Shown here: in pieces, positions 25,892-36,039 of the stretch
Numbering within the stretch: position 1 is the first letter of the stretch
Layout of the letters: every line of letters begins with the position of its first letter
Source: Phycisphaerae bacterium
Lineage (GTDB): Bacteria > Planctomycetota > Phycisphaerae > UBA1845
Length of the DNA: 64,000 nt
Direction: 5' to 3'
NCBI GenBank assembly: GCA_029260115.1
Contig: JAJDDW010000008.1
Location: 1-64,000 of the forward strand
Program-made: the position numbers and the translations under genes
The notes under the pieces: generated by a model
What the model was told of the DNA's origin: nothing
Databases searched by the model: none
What the model saw: the letters and a program-made list of their open reading frames with translations, nothing else

Positions 25892-27613
25892 CTAGGGGAA
25901 TCGGATATCGAGCATTTGCATTTCGACACTGCGTCGTCCGTTGAATTCGTTCACGATTGGCTCAAAGGCAATTTGACATCGACGATGCTGTTTAAGGTCT
26001 TCAATACGATCAGCCAATCCAAAACCTATCGCCTTTAACGTCAATCCTTTATCACGAAATGTAGCTTGCAGATGTTCGCCGCCGCGACCAACGCACCGAG
26101 GTTCATTGGCTAATTCGATCCAATCGGTCGCCAGCTTAGGCTTAGGATTGCCCGCACCAAAAGGCCCCATTTGGATCACCGCATCCATCATGGGAAGCGT
26201 CAATTCATCGAGGCTAGCTATAGCATCTAACCGCAATTTGGGCACCAAATCTTTACCCGTGAGCGTTTGATTGGCCAAAGCCACAAACTGATCCGTAAAG
26301 GCTTCTATTTGCCGCGCCTGTACTCGTAAGCCCGCGGCTGCGGCATGTCCGCCACAACTCTCCAGATGCCCCGAACACGTCGTCAAGGCATCGGCTAAGT
26401 GAAATCCGGGGATACTCCTAGCCGAGCCTTGCCCCACATCACCATCCAACGAGATAATGACGGCGGGCCTATGGTATCGATTCACCAACCGAGAGGCGAC
26501 GATACCAATCACACCCGAGTGCCACCCTTCCGACGCCAACACGATCGCGCGTCTGGCATCGCTAGCTAGATTATCTTTGTCCACTATTTCGCAGGCTTGC
26601 TTGACGACGCGGCGTTCGGTCGCTTGGCGGCTACGGTTATGCTCTTCCAGATACAAGGCAATTTCGTCGGCCCTATTCTCATCAGCCCGCGTCAATAGCT
26701 CCACGGCCAAGCGCGCATGCCCCATGCGACCCGCTGCGTTTATGCGAGGCCCCAACTTGAAACCTACGTCGTAATCACTAACCGCGGCCCCACTCATACC
26801 TGCACATTTGATCAACGCTTGCACGCCGGGTATCGAAGATGTAGCCATCGCGGCTAGGCCATGCTTGGCGATAATACGATTTTCGCCGTCCAGTGGGACC
26901 ATATCCGCAATCGTACCCAACGCAGCTAACGGCAGTAATTTCAGCATCAATTGTCGATAGGCAGGCGCAACACGTTCCGCGCCGCTGAGTTGTTGTGCAA
27001 TCGCCCAAGCCAATTTGTAGGCGACACCTGCCCCGGCTAGGTCTGGGTTGGGGCTCTCCCCCCCGACCCTGGGATGGACGATAGCAGCAGCATTGGGCAG
27101 GGGTAAACGCGGTGTATGATGATCCGATATCACCAATTGCGCACCGGCTTGATTAACAAAGTCCGCGACCTCGACAGCGGTTATGCCGCAATCGACTGAG
27201 ACAATCAAAGACGCACCGTTATCGATCAATTTACCTACTGCGTCTATATTAAGGCCATACCCTTCCTCGATTCGGTGGGGCACGTAGAATACCACATCCG
27301 CACCAGCCTGGGTGAGCATATGCCACAAAATGGCTGTGCCGGTAATACCATCGACGTCGTAGTCCCCGTATATCGCGATACGCTTCCTGGCTGCGATGGC
27401 ATCAACGATTAGTTTGGCGGCGTGGGTAGCGCCAGGCAAGGTTTCCGGCGCGTGAAGGTGGCTTAATTGAGGAAACATGAACGATGCGCTTCCCGCATCG
27501 CAGGATACCCCCCTATTGATTAGTAGCTGGGCGATAAGATTGGAAACGTCCCATTGCTGTGACGCCTTATCCAGGTCAACCGAGACTGACGATAATATCC
27601 ACTCTTTACGCAT
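25892..27613 (-). CDS. recJ: Single-stranded-DNA-specific 5'-3' exonuclease RecJ
   Basis: 573 residues, the normal size. YGDYDVDGITG and the DHH motif (ISDHHTPR) belong to the DHH catalytic core; GPRINAAGRMGHA and the C-terminal GGHAAAAGLRV fit the DHHA1 domain. RecJ degrades single-stranded DNA in recombination and mismatch repair and needs metal ions. It is the first gene of a tight minus-strand run, so the lipid genes behind it may share its promoter. mutL at 33635 is the only other mismatch-repair gene in view. Confidence 0.95.
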   Translation of the reverse strand: MRKEWILSSVSVDLDKASQQWDVSNLIAQLLINRGVSCDAGSASFMFPQLSHLHAPETLPGATHAAKLIVDAIAARKRIAIYGDYDVDGITGTAILWHMLTQAGADVVFYVPHRIEEGYGLNIDAVGKLIDNGASLIVSVDCGITAVEVADFVNQAGAQLVISDHHTPRLPLPNAAAIVHPRVGGESPNPDLAGAGVAYKLAWAIAQQLSGAERVAPAYRQLMLKLLPLAALGTIADMVPLDGENRIIAKHGLAAMATSSIPGVQALIKCAGMSGAAVSDYDVGFKLGPRINAAGRMGHARLAVELLTRADENRADEIALYLEEHNRSRQATERRVVKQACEIVDKDNLASDARRAIVLASEGWHSGVIGIVASRLVNRYHRPAVIISLDGDVGQGSARSIPGFHLADALTTCSGHLESCGGHAAAAGLRVQARQIEAFTDQFVALANQTLTGKDLVPKLRLDAIASLDELTLPMMDAVIQMGPFGAGNPKPKLATDWIELANEPRCVGRGGEHLQATFRDKGLTLKAIGFGLADRIEDLKQHRRCQIAFEPIVNEFNGRRSVEMQMLDIRFP

Positions 27614-27906
27614 GACTTTTTCTTGTCACCAAAGAGAAACAGTCATCCCTGGATTGCGTTATCCTACCGTGGCCTTGAGCGATGGTAAAGCGCCCTTTTC
27701 TAGGCGCCAGAGCCTATGGTGGAGATACTCATTTGATGTATTCTGCTCGGTGTAGCTAATTGTATCATACCTTATCCGATGCAAGGAATCCGATGTAAGG
27801 AAATAAAGTTAATCACCGTAACGACTTGATACTATCGCCACACTCCATATAATAATATTTGCAAAGGAGAGGTGGCATCCCTGTGAATTTTCCTGGAGGA
27901 AAAACT

Positions 27907-28293
27907 GTGGCAGAAGCTTTAGAAGGTAAGCGCATTCTGGTTGTCGAGGATGACAGTGAGATGCTATCAGCATTGCAACTGCTCTTCGAGGATTTGGGCG
28001 CCGAAGTAGTAACCGCCGTCGATGGACACGCGGCTATTGAGTTCGCGACCAGCAGCGACCCGGACGTCATTGTGCTGGACGCCATGTTACCTAAACGTAG
28101 CGGGTTTTTAGTGCTCGAAAAACTCAAAGGCAATTCCAAAAAAGGGCAAAAGCCCTTTATTGTCATGATCACCGGTAACGAAGGCAAAAGACATCAGATT
28201 TGGGCTGAGAGTCTTGGCGTGGATGGTTATCTCACCAAACCATTCCGCATGGAAAAGCTTGTAACGATTGTAGAATCTTGCATTTCAAACTGA
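27907..28293 (+). CDS. Single-domain response regulator
   Basis: 128 residues forming one receiver domain. ILVVEDDSEM supplies the acidic pocket, IVLDAMLPKRSG the phospho-acceptor Asp, VMITGNEG the conserved Thr, and LTKPFRMEKL the Lys. There is no output domain. GTG at 27907 is preferred, because GGAGG lies 8 bases before it. An upstream in-frame GTG at 27883 is possible. No histidine kinase is adjacent, so its partner is unknown. The following gene is 250 bases away. Confidence 0.87.
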   Translation: MAEALEGKRILVVEDDSEMLSALQLLFEDLGAEVVTAVDGHAAIEFATSSDPDVIVLDAMLPKRSGFLVLEKLKGNSKKGQKPFIVMITGNEGKRHQIWAESLGVDGYLTKPFRMEKLVTIVESCISN

Positions 28294-28545
28294 TCAGACT
28301 CACGTTTCTAATATTTTTCCTTTTACAATGTCTCGTGAATTTCGCACATCGAGCCCCTTCTCTGCGCGTAGGCGGATTTTTGGTCTTATTGATGCCGATT
28401 CTCGGCTTTCCCCTTGTTTAGCTAGGCTTATCAATGGTGAACGAACAAACTGGCCGACTATACCATAGTATGTATTAGCCCGTAGCAGCCTTCTCTCGTA
28501 CCGGGAAAGAGAGTCGCAATATTTTTCGAAGCATTGGATTGAACT

Positions 28546-31446
28546 ATGCGTATTGTATTGTCGTCACTTGCTCACGGGATAGTGATTGTCGCTATCTTAT
28601 TGACTACCTCCCCACCAGCCAGCGTGCGGTCTGGCGAGACAGGCAAACAGGACGCTGCGCCAGCCGTAGATATCCAGCCCGTCAATATCGACAATGCCCA
28701 CGAACTCCTTATCTCCGGAAAGTATGACGAGGCATTAGCCGCCTACGACCAATTGATTGGCGACGGCATCAGCCAAGACCTTGCCCAGATAGGTAGAGCG
28801 GATTGCCTGTTTCAACTCGGACACTATCAAAAAATCATCGACGAAAGCATAACTAGCCCCGCAGGCAAGAGCGTAGCCAGGCTCGTTCAACTCGCCCGCG
28901 CATACCAAGCCGTGGGAAAGTATGACGAAACCATTTCCCGCTGCCGCCAGGCGATTGCCTTGGACAAGTCAACCCCAAGCCCCAGACTGCTCCTCGCTCA
29001 AACACTCGAACTAATCGGCAAGATTGATGAGGCTATCACTACCTATCGCTGGTTTGATACCCTCATGGTCGAGCGTGAGGAACTGCCTGAAGACGCCGCT
29101 TGGCTAACTGACGTCGCCTTAGGGTTTCTTCGATACAGCGTGCTTACCAAAACCAATGTCATCAGCCGTACACGCCATGTGCTAGTTCAAATGCTCCAGC
29201 AAGCGTATTCGCGTTTAGACCGCACCTACTGGCCTGCGCGGGTAGCGGCTGCGGATTTGCTTCGCCAAAAACATAACAACGACGAAGCTGACGGAAGCGT
29301 CTCAGATTACAAAGCAGCCCTACTCATTAACGACCAACTGCCCGAAGCCTACGTAGGCCTGGGAGAAGTGTTGCTCGAAGGTTGGCGGTTCGAAGAAGTC
29401 GAAACGCACGTAAAATTAGCCCTCGATATCAACCCCCAACACGCCGGCGCCTTGCAACTGCTCGCGAATAAACAAATTACAGAACGCAGATATAGCGACG
29501 CGGTTGAGACCTGCGACAAGGCCTTAGAAATCAACCCCAACAATCTTATAGCCCTTGCTTTACAAGCCTCTGGGTACGCATGCCAATATAACGATAGCCA
29601 AGTCAAAAAGCTTCAAGCAAGGGCCGAGCGCATTAACCCGCGACCTGCTATTTTCCACCGCATCCTCGGAGAATCGCTCTCAGGCATACGTCAATACGCT
29701 TCTTCCGAAAAGCAGTTACGCCTAGCCATCGAAATCGAACCGACCCACGCCGACACCCATACCACGCTTGGTTTGATGTACATGCAATGGGGCGACGAAG
29801 ACAAAGCCCGCGACGCATTAGACAAGGCCTGGTCGTTAGACCCGTTCAATAAGCGGACTAAATTCACGCTTGACCTGCTCGACTCGATCACCAAATTCAA
29901 CACCTACGAATCACCTAATTTTATCGTTCGCTATAACGAAGAAACAGACCCCGGACTAGGCGAATATGTAGCGGTATACTTAGAAGAAATCTACGAACTC
30001 GTCACCGAAGACTACGACACCCCCCTAACCGAAAAAACTATCATCGAACTGTTCCCCACACAACGATCATTCGCCGTGCGCATCACCGGACAGCCTTGGA
30101 TACACACGATTGGTGCTTGCACAGGAAGAGTCATCGCCTTGGCATCGCCGAGAAAATCGGTCCACCTTTCCGGCACCTATGATTTAGCCAGAGTCCTTCG
30201 ACACGAATTCACCCATACCGTCACCTTAGCAGCCACCAATAATCGCATACCCCACTGGTTCACCGAAGGGTTAGCCGTCTACGGCGAAGACAGTCCGCGC
30301 AGTTTTTCCTGGTGGGAATTATTGGCTGATGCTACCCGTCGAGATCGACTGTTTACGCTTGAATCTGTCAACTGGGGATTCATTAGACCCAAGCGTCCTT
30401 CCGATCGACAACTTGCTTATGCTCAAAGCGAATGGATGTGCGAATACATCACCGAGCGTTTTGGCTATGGCAAAATGATCGACACCTTAGCGCTATACAA
30501 ACAAGGCCAAACCCAAGTACAAGTTTTCACGACCCATTTCGGCATCCCCACTGAAACATTCGACGCCGATTTTCGGGTCTGGGCTAGGCACGCACTCCTC
30601 GAAAAAGGATTTGATCTAACGCCCCCCGAAGACGTCGAAGCGCTCCGAGAGTTAGCCGAAAAAGATAAGGAAAACGCGGACACCCTCGGCAGGTTAGCCC
30701 TAGCAGAATACGACGCCGGCGAGTTCATGCGGGCGCTAGAAGTCGCCCGCAAGACAATCATCCTCGATGCCAATAATGCCAACGCTTCTCAAGTGATTGC
30801 AGACGTCACAGCAGCGCTCATCAACGAAAAGCCCCCCCTCTCAGCGATCAAAGCCTACGAAGATGAAATGATGCCCGCCCTGCTTGTCCTGGCAAAGCAC
30901 GACCCAAACAACTGGACATCGCCCAAGAGGCTAGGTGAAATCGCGCTGCGAAATGAGCAATATGAGCAGGCTGAGGCGCATTTCAAAAAACTCCAGATGC
31001 TCTGCCCTATGGACCCCGTCAGTTGGCGGGGATTAGCCGGAATCTACCTCCACCAAGAAGACAACGACAAGGCCCTCTCCCAGTTATTGGAATTGGCGAG
31101 GACAGAAGAAAACAATGGCGACGTACCCGCGAAAATCGCCCAAATCCATGCTAGCCATGATCGCTATGGGGAGGCTGTTTTTTGGTACAAAAGAGCGTTA
31201 TCCATCGACCCCTTCAACGTAGGCATCCACCACGCCCTAGCCCGCGTCTACATACACATGTCAGACACGGCCGGGGCATTACGAGAATACACCATGCTCA
31301 CAGCTATCGATCCCGAAACCGTTGACCATTGGGAACGGGCAGCCGTGGCGGCACACAAACTTGGCCTAAAGGACAAAGCAGTTACATTTGCCAAGCGTGC
31401 CATGAAATTGAACCCGAATTCGTCCGCCAAATCGATCATCCCATGA
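28546..31446 (+). CDS. Secreted TPR protein with a gluzincin peptidase domain
   Basis: 966 residues. A signal peptide (IVLSSLAHGIVIVAILLTT) precedes TPR repeats over about 45-440. Residues about 445-690 are a peptidase-MA-like domain with zinc ligands in HEFTH (553-557) and Glu574 in HWFTEGLAVYGE, so a catalytic metalloprotease is likely. More TPR repeats follow to the end. The protein should act outside the cytoplasmic membrane, perhaps in a complex held by the repeats. Substrate unknown. The architecture of a peptidase flanked by TPR arrays is common in planctomycetes and deltaproteobacteria. The next gene starts 75 bases later. Confidence 0.85.
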   Translation: MRIVLSSLAHGIVIVAILLTTSPPASVRSGETGKQDAAPAVDIQPVNIDNAHELLISGKYDEALAAYDQLIGDGISQDLAQIGRADCLFQLGHYQKIIDESITSPAGKSVARLVQLARAYQAVGKYDETISRCRQAIALDKSTPSPRLLLAQTLELIGKIDEAITTYRWFDTLMVEREELPEDAAWLTDVALGFLRYSVLTKTNVISRTRHVLVQMLQQAYSRLDRTYWPARVAAADLLRQKHNNDEADGSVSDYKAALLINDQLPEAYVGLGEVLLEGWRFEEVETHVKLALDINPQHAGALQLLANKQITERRYSDAVETCDKALEINPNNLIALALQASGYACQYNDSQVKKLQARAERINPRPAIFHRILGESLSGIRQYASSEKQLRLAIEIEPTHADTHTTLGLMYMQWGDEDKARDALDKAWSLDPFNKRTKFTLDLLDSITKFNTYESPNFIVRYNEETDPGLGEYVAVYLEEIYELVTEDYDTPLTEKTIIELFPTQRSFAVRITGQPWIHTIGACTGRVIALASPRKSVHLSGTYDLARVLRHEFTHTVTLAATNNRIPHWFTEGLAVYGEDSPRSFSWWELLADATRRDRLFTLESVNWGFIRPKRPSDRQLAYAQSEWMCEYITERFGYGKMIDTLALYKQGQTQVQVFTTHFGIPTETFDADFRVWARHALLEKGFDLTPPEDVEALRELAEKDKENADTLGRLALAEYDAGEFMRALEVARKTIILDANNANASQVIADVTAALINEKPPLSAIKAYEDEMMPALLVLAKHDPNNWTSPKRLGEIALRNEQYEQAEAHFKKLQMLCPMDPVSWRGLAGIYLHQEDNDKALSQLLELARTEENNGDVPAKIAQIHASHDRYGEAVFWYKRALSIDPFNVGIHHALARVYIHMSDTAGALREYTMLTAIDPETVDHWERAAVAAHKLGLKDKAVTFAKRAMKLNPNSSAKSIIP

Positions 31447-31520
31447 CCGAAATATCCGCGGACGATTCCCCTAAGTCATGGCTCGCTATTAATCGCAATT
31501 AGTGTAGAATTCCGGGCAAG

Positions 31521-31709
31521 ATGGCTAAAAAAGGTATCACGATTAAATTACTCGCCCGCGAATTGGGCATCACCTCGAAAGAGCTAATCACCCGTTGCCG
31601 TGAGGCTTCCATCCCGGCTCAGAATAGCATCACCAAGCTTCCCATCGTATCCGAAAGGATTGTTCGGGCTTGGTTTGAAAATCAAGACGAGACAAGCGAT
31701 AGCAAGTAA
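31521..31709 (+). CDS. Free-standing IF-2 N-terminal-like domain protein
   Basis: 62 residues. The segment ITIKLLARELGITSKELITRC is the small helical module found at the N-terminus of initiation factor IF-2 (IF2_N), here with no GTPase behind it. The stop at 31709 is clean and no IF-2 continuation is present in other frames. Such a short free-standing copy may bind RNA or act as a regulator; the role is unknown. It has a weak ribosome site (GGGCAAG) and could be transcribed with the preceding gene. Confidence 0.65.
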   Translation: MAKKGITIKLLARELGITSKELITRCREASIPAQNSITKLPIVSERIVRAWFENQDETSDSK

Positions 31710-31790
31710 GGCCGTCGCCTGACAACTACGCGGTCAAGCTAGGCCTTGAAGCCAGCCGGAAATTATTTTTCAACCTACGCCCCAGTTTAG

Positions 31791-31814
31791 TCATTCCCGC
31801 GCCGGCGGGAATGA
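31791..31814. repeat. Perfect REP-like hairpin TCATTCCCGC/GCGGGAATGA
   Basis: Arms of 10 bases (31791-31800 and 31805-31814) pair perfectly around a GCCG loop. It sits in a 300-base gap (31710-32008) between the convergent IF2_N-like gene and the substrate-binding protein gene. The gap holds no gene. This core is widespread as an intergenic palindrome in bacteria. It may end transcription from both sides, though no T run follows. Confidence 0.6.
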
Positions 31815-32008
31815 TGATACGTTCCTCACGTAAATTTAGTAATCATAAAACGCTATATGTCTAGAACCGAAACCTCGGACGGCCTCAAGCGGAGGCCTAC
31901 CCATGTCATCCGTATTTATTGAAAAATCAAGTCGTATCGATGGCACGCGAAAAAGCATAGGCAGGTCAATCTTCCGCCAGTAGGCCAAAAAACGTCCGCG
32001 CCTCACGG

Positions 32009-32935
32009 CTAATCTCTTGTAGCGTGCATCGGTAACGGTATACCGCCAGCGAGCGAGATTATCTTTTGACCTTCCGAACTTATCGCAAAAGTTATAAATG
32101 CCTTTGCCTGGGAGGTCAGATTATCACTTGTATATAAGTAAAAGTATTGCGACAAAGGATACGCACGACTTTGAATTGATTGCTGCGACGGTAACACACC
32201 CTCAGCTTGAGCGCCTTCTTTGATACCTACAAACCGAACGCCCTCGTATGTCGACCAGCTAACCAGCCCCACCGAATTGGCATCGAAACTTACTTGGTGC
32301 GCAATTTTTTCATCGCTATCCATCCGTGGCAAATCAAGCGGAAATAGGTGCGGCACGCGGTCTATCAACCGAATATATTCCAGCGTATCTCGGCCCTCAG
32401 TTGGAACGACCAAATTAATAAACGCCCCTTTATTGATGGGGTGTCCACACGCATCAGAATGCTCATGAACGACGCTGCCATCTAAGACAACATCCAACTT
32501 TGACCAGTCATAAATATGCTGTAACGATACATCGATCGCCTGTTTAACCGACATCGATTTTAGCGGACTATCTGGCCGAACAATCAACGCGACCGCTCCC
32601 ATCGCTATCGGCGTTCCGATCAACTGTTTTTGATCCACCTGACTAAAAAATCGCAGCTCCTCACGCGACGGTGGCCGACTAATCGCCGCATAGTCCACAA
32701 GCCCTTTACGCAGGCCCGTTATAGCCTCTCCGGAGATTTCCGTGGTCACGTCAATCGTAATATCGTCATGAAGCTCGTGAAAAGCGTTAGCCAATTCATT
32801 GAGCATGGGCGTCATCTGCGCAGACGCGCTCACCCGCAAAGTCTGCTGAGCAGCCGCGGAATGAACAGACGCCGTCATAGCTAAGATTACGGAACAAGTT
32901 CGCCAGACATATTGTGTCACGCCCATAGCACTCAT
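32009..32935 (-). CDS. Periplasmic phosphate-binding-like protein (PstS family)
   Basis: 308 residues with a signal peptide ending near SAAAQ. LRVSASAQMTPMLNELANAF at the N-terminus, AISRPPSREEL and the VLDGSVVHEH region resemble PstS-type substrate-binding proteins that load phosphate into an ABC importer. No pstC, pstA or pstB gene is nearby, and the usual SGAG/TGSG phosphate-loop residues are altered (SASAQMTP), so the ligand might differ. The start overlaps the stop of the lipoprotein gene as ATGA, so the two are coupled. Confidence 0.75.
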   Translation of the reverse strand: MSAMGVTQYVWRTCSVILAMTASVHSAAAQQTLRVSASAQMTPMLNELANAFHELHDDITIDVTTEISGEAITGLRKGLVDYAAISRPPSREELRFFSQVDQKQLIGTPIAMGAVALIVRPDSPLKSMSVKQAIDVSLQHIYDWSKLDVVLDGSVVHEHSDACGHPINKGAFINLVVPTEGRDTLEYIRLIDRVPHLFPLDLPRMDSDEKIAHQVSFDANSVGLVSWSTYEGVRFVGIKEGAQAEGVLPSQQSIQSRAYPLSQYFYLYTSDNLTSQAKAFITFAISSEGQKIISLAGGIPLPMHATRD

Positions 32936-33336
32936 GGCTTAGTTTCTTGGCTCATACCTATCGGCTTGGCCCGCTCGATATGAATCTTCACTACCGTCTT
33001 TCGTTCTTGGCCATCGACCTTTTCGATGCGTACTTCACCGCGAATTCGCTCCCCTTGTCGCACATCAGCTAAGGTAGCTAACGTGCCGTCGATTAATATT
33101 TCGGTCTCCCCTGTCACATCGCCAACGCCAACCATATCCTGCCCGTGCTTTTCGCTACGATAAAGCACGGTGAGCGTGCCGGTGGTCGAGGTGGTCCGCT
33201 CTATCTTGTCGACTTTCCCCTCCAGCGTGACCACATCAACGCTGTTGGCCTTATCCGAGCACCCGCCCACGCCAAGCAGCCACACACCCATACAAAGGCT
33301 CGCGCCGCTTCGAAAAATCATTTTCATATCACGCAT
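32932..33336 (-). CDS. Predicted lipoprotein coupled to the PstS-like gene
   Basis: About 134 residues. A hydrophobic segment followed by LGVGGC is a lipoprotein signal. The rest is charged and looks like an OB or beta-barrel fold (LEGKVDKIERTTSTTGTLTV, then LADVRQGERIRGEVRIEK), similar in style to small metal- or nucleic-acid-binding OB proteins, but no family is recognised. GGGAG lies 7 bases before ATG 33336. Its stop overlaps the PstS-like start. The pair may sense or bind a small ligand in the envelope. Confidence 0.65.
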   Translation of the reverse strand: MRDMKMIFRSGASLCMGVWLLGVGGCSDKANSVDVVTLEGKVDKIERTTSTTGTLTVLYRSEKHGQDMVGVGDVTGETEILIDGTLATLADVRQGERIRGEVRIEKVDGQERKTVVKIHIERAKPIGMSQETKP

Positions 33337-33634
33337 CACACCACTCCCTTAATGCTCGCTGAACCATAGCTATCAAACCGATGCGGACTGTATCTTTGAG
33401 TTCGCCAGTACGCAACCAGCGTAGTCCATGGGCAAAGCCACAATTCACAGGCCCCGTAATTTCTTTTTGCCAGACCCTCAGCCGGGTCTATACTGTAGTG
33501 TCGGATTAGAGGTTGCGCGATCGCTACCAAATAGCATCATGCCTTATGGCGTATCGCTTTATGGCCACCTTCTTCCGGAAAATACTGGTTTGGACTTTTG
33601 CACAAAAATAGAGCTTGCTCTAGAAACGAGCCGG

Positions 33635-35518
33635 ATGTCGCAGGAAAGCAAAATCAAGGTACTCCCACCGCTGGTCGTGCGAAAAATCGCAGCCGGTGAA
33701 GTTGTCGAACGCCCCGCGAGCGTCGTGAAAGAGTTGTTGGACAACGCCGTTGATTCAGGCGCGACACACATCGCAGTCGAAATCAAAGGCGGTGGAAAAG
33801 AGCTCATCCGCGTCACCGACAATGGCTGCGGTATCGCCGCCCACGAGCTAACCCTGGCTATCACACCTCATGCGACCAGCAAAATCGTCGACGACAACGA
33901 CTTATTCGCCATTCAATCCATGGGCTTTCGAGGTGAAGCGTTGGCCAGCATCTCCGCCGTCTCTCGTATGAGAATTGTCTCACGCACCGCGGATGACGAC
34001 GAAGCCCACGAAATTCAGGTCGAAGCCGAGGCAGTTCGATCTTCCCATGCGACGGGCGCTCCCCCTGGAACAACCATCGAGGTGCGAGATTTATTCTTTA
34101 ACGTCCCGGCTAGAAGAGCTTTTCTTCGCACCCCTTCAACCGAAACGGGACATATTAACGAACAATTTACGCGAACCGCACTAGCTTACCCCAGTGTGGC
34201 CTTCGAACTCATCAATAATGGCCGAACCACACACCAACTGCCCGCGTGCGAAAACCGGCTTGAGAGACTATCTCGATTTTACGGGCCAGAGTTAGCCTCT
34301 GCATTTATGCACACCGAAAGAGACGAACGCGACGTTTATCTCGACGCGTACACCGCCCCCCCAACGCACTCCCGCGCAACGCCGTCGTGGCAATACACCT
34401 TCGTTAATGGCCGATTTATCCGCGACCGATTCGTACAGCACGCCATCCGCGAAGCGTACCGTGGGCTGATGGAACCCAAACGACACGGCGTAGCCTTCAT
34501 ATTTCTTCAGGTAGATCCCAAAACGATCGACGTCAACGTCCACCCGACGAAAATAGAAATTCGCTGGCAAGATTCTAGGCTCATCCACTCTCAAGTGCTT
34601 AGCGCCTTACGAGAAACTTTTCAACAGGCCGACCTCACACCCACGTTTCGGGCTCGGCCCCACACACCTATTGACCCGGCCCAGCAGCAGCAGGTGCGCG
34701 AGCAGATGGCTGACCTGCTCAAACAAGCCTCCCCAATCATGCCCAGCCAGGCACCGCCGAGTGGAGGCGGTTTCGGGTCACCAAGCTCCGATCGATTTGG
34801 TGCGCCAGGACAAATGGGAAATCATCAAACTAGCCCCACGTCGCAGTGGGAAGCGCTGTATAAGCCAAACGATCCGCAGCAACGAGACTATGAGTACGAT
34901 GGATCGCCTCAGTCAGGCATACCGCTCAGCCCGCTATCACCGGATCAGCCGCAACGGGCGATTCAGCTGCACAATATGTATCTGGTGTCTGAAACCGACG
35001 AGGGCATCATCATCATCGACCAGCACGCCCTACATGAACGCATCATGTACGAGAAACTGCGCGACCGCATTGCGACCGGGTCACTCGAATCTCAACGGCT
35101 ATTACTCCCAGAGACCATCAAAGCCACCGATGCGTACCAAGCTTTGATCGAAGAGCATGACCAATTATTGGCCACGCTTGGCATCGAAGCCACCCGTTTT
35201 GGAGACGACTCGATCGCCATCCACGCCTTCCCGGCTATTTTGAAATCAATCGACGTCCCCCTCTTCATAACCGACCTGCTAGACCGCTTGTCCAACTTGC
35301 CAGCCGGGACCACTACCGAAGTCGTCATCCACGATCTATTGGACATGATGGCTTGTAAAGCAGCGGTAAAAGCGGGTGATGCGCTCACGGACTTGGAGAT
35401 CGAAGCCCTGCTAGAGCAGCGACATCTGGTAGAAAAATCCAGCAGTTGCCCACACGGTAGGCCAACCACCTTGCGCCTATCCAAGGCCGACCTCAACAAA
35501 CAGTTCAAGCGAACTTAG
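33635..35518 (+). CDS. mutL: DNA mismatch repair protein MutL (endonuclease type)
   Basis: 627 residues from ATG 33635; the open frame runs further upstream but without family sequence. The GHKL ATPase part has KIAAGEVVERPASVVKELLDN, VTDNGCGI and GFRGEALASI. The C-terminal part has DQHALHERIMYE, an exact match to the DQHA-X2-E-X4-E metal site of MutL endonucleases, and the CPHGRP motif. So this MutL should nick DNA itself, as in bacteria without MutH. The central linker (Pro, Gln and Gly rich) is typical. mutS is not in the window. Confidence 0.96.
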   Translation: MSQESKIKVLPPLVVRKIAAGEVVERPASVVKELLDNAVDSGATHIAVEIKGGGKELIRVTDNGCGIAAHELTLAITPHATSKIVDDNDLFAIQSMGFRGEALASISAVSRMRIVSRTADDDEAHEIQVEAEAVRSSHATGAPPGTTIEVRDLFFNVPARRAFLRTPSTETGHINEQFTRTALAYPSVAFELINNGRTTHQLPACENRLERLSRFYGPELASAFMHTERDERDVYLDAYTAPPTHSRATPSWQYTFVNGRFIRDRFVQHAIREAYRGLMEPKRHGVAFIFLQVDPKTIDVNVHPTKIEIRWQDSRLIHSQVLSALRETFQQADLTPTFRARPHTPIDPAQQQQVREQMADLLKQASPIMPSQAPPSGGGFGSPSSDRFGAPGQMGNHQTSPTSQWEALYKPNDPQQRDYEYDGSPQSGIPLSPLSPDQPQRAIQLHNMYLVSETDEGIIIIDQHALHERIMYEKLRDRIATGSLESQRLLLPETIKATDAYQALIEEHDQLLATLGIEATRFGDDSIAIHAFPAILKSIDVPLFITDLLDRLSNLPAGTTTEVVIHDLLDMMACKAAVKAGDALTDLEIEALLEQRHLVEKSSSCPHGRPTTLRLSKADLNKQFKRT

Positions 35519-36039
35519 CAGCATGTGATACGCAACGAGCCCCATGCTTCAGCTTGCGCGGTGCTAGAAAACTAATAAGCGATCAAATCGCCGGCAATCT
35601 CGCATAGGCGAGAATCCAGGAATGGCACCATGCGTAAGAACTAACCGCCGGCCTGCAACGAAGGACTGGATACCCGCCTGCGCGGGTATGACGGAAGGCA
35701 GAATAGCAATGTCTGACGATCGCAATATTCATCCTTACTACTATTAATGCATTTTGTTGTTCTATTCACGCGGATTTGGAGTCCATCAGGCATTCAAAGA
35801 ATTATATCCGTTACGCTATATTTTCCCATTTTTCGGGTACTCCCGCGGGGTGGGAGGACGGACACTTGAAAACACATAGTCCCCACATAAACCGAAGCCG
35901 AGAAACTGTCACACTCCTACTTCCGTCACGCCCATGTATCCCGGTGTCTTGTCTGAATCCACGGCTGACGTTATGTTATGCTTCGATTTGTCCTGGCCAG
36001 TTTTTGCCCTCGCAAAGCTAGCCCAGGCCCACAGATCAT
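35519..36039. other. Intergenic region with hairpin repeats before the tRNA
   Basis: About 520 bases with no credible gene. It contains a TCTCGC-atag-GCGAGA hairpin (35598-35613) and a full copy of a dispersed repeat (35643-35712). The remainder (35715-36030) shows nothing recognisable; short frames lack ribosome sites. Confidence 0.45.
35643..35712. repeat. Dispersed intergenic repeat, copy 1
   Basis: About 70 bases with a central hairpin ATACCCGC-ctgc-GCGGGTAT (35670-35689). The sequence from AACCGCCGGCCTG through AGGACTGGATAC and GGGTATGACGGA is shared with 53332-53401, with roughly 11 mismatches by eye. Both lie in intergenic DNA. Known bacterial REP-like and MITE-like families have this form; no transposase is nearby. 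Confidence 0.7.

Noticed and set aside
31791-31814. Insertion sequence end
   Set aside because: A lone palindrome with no transposase frame or target duplication.
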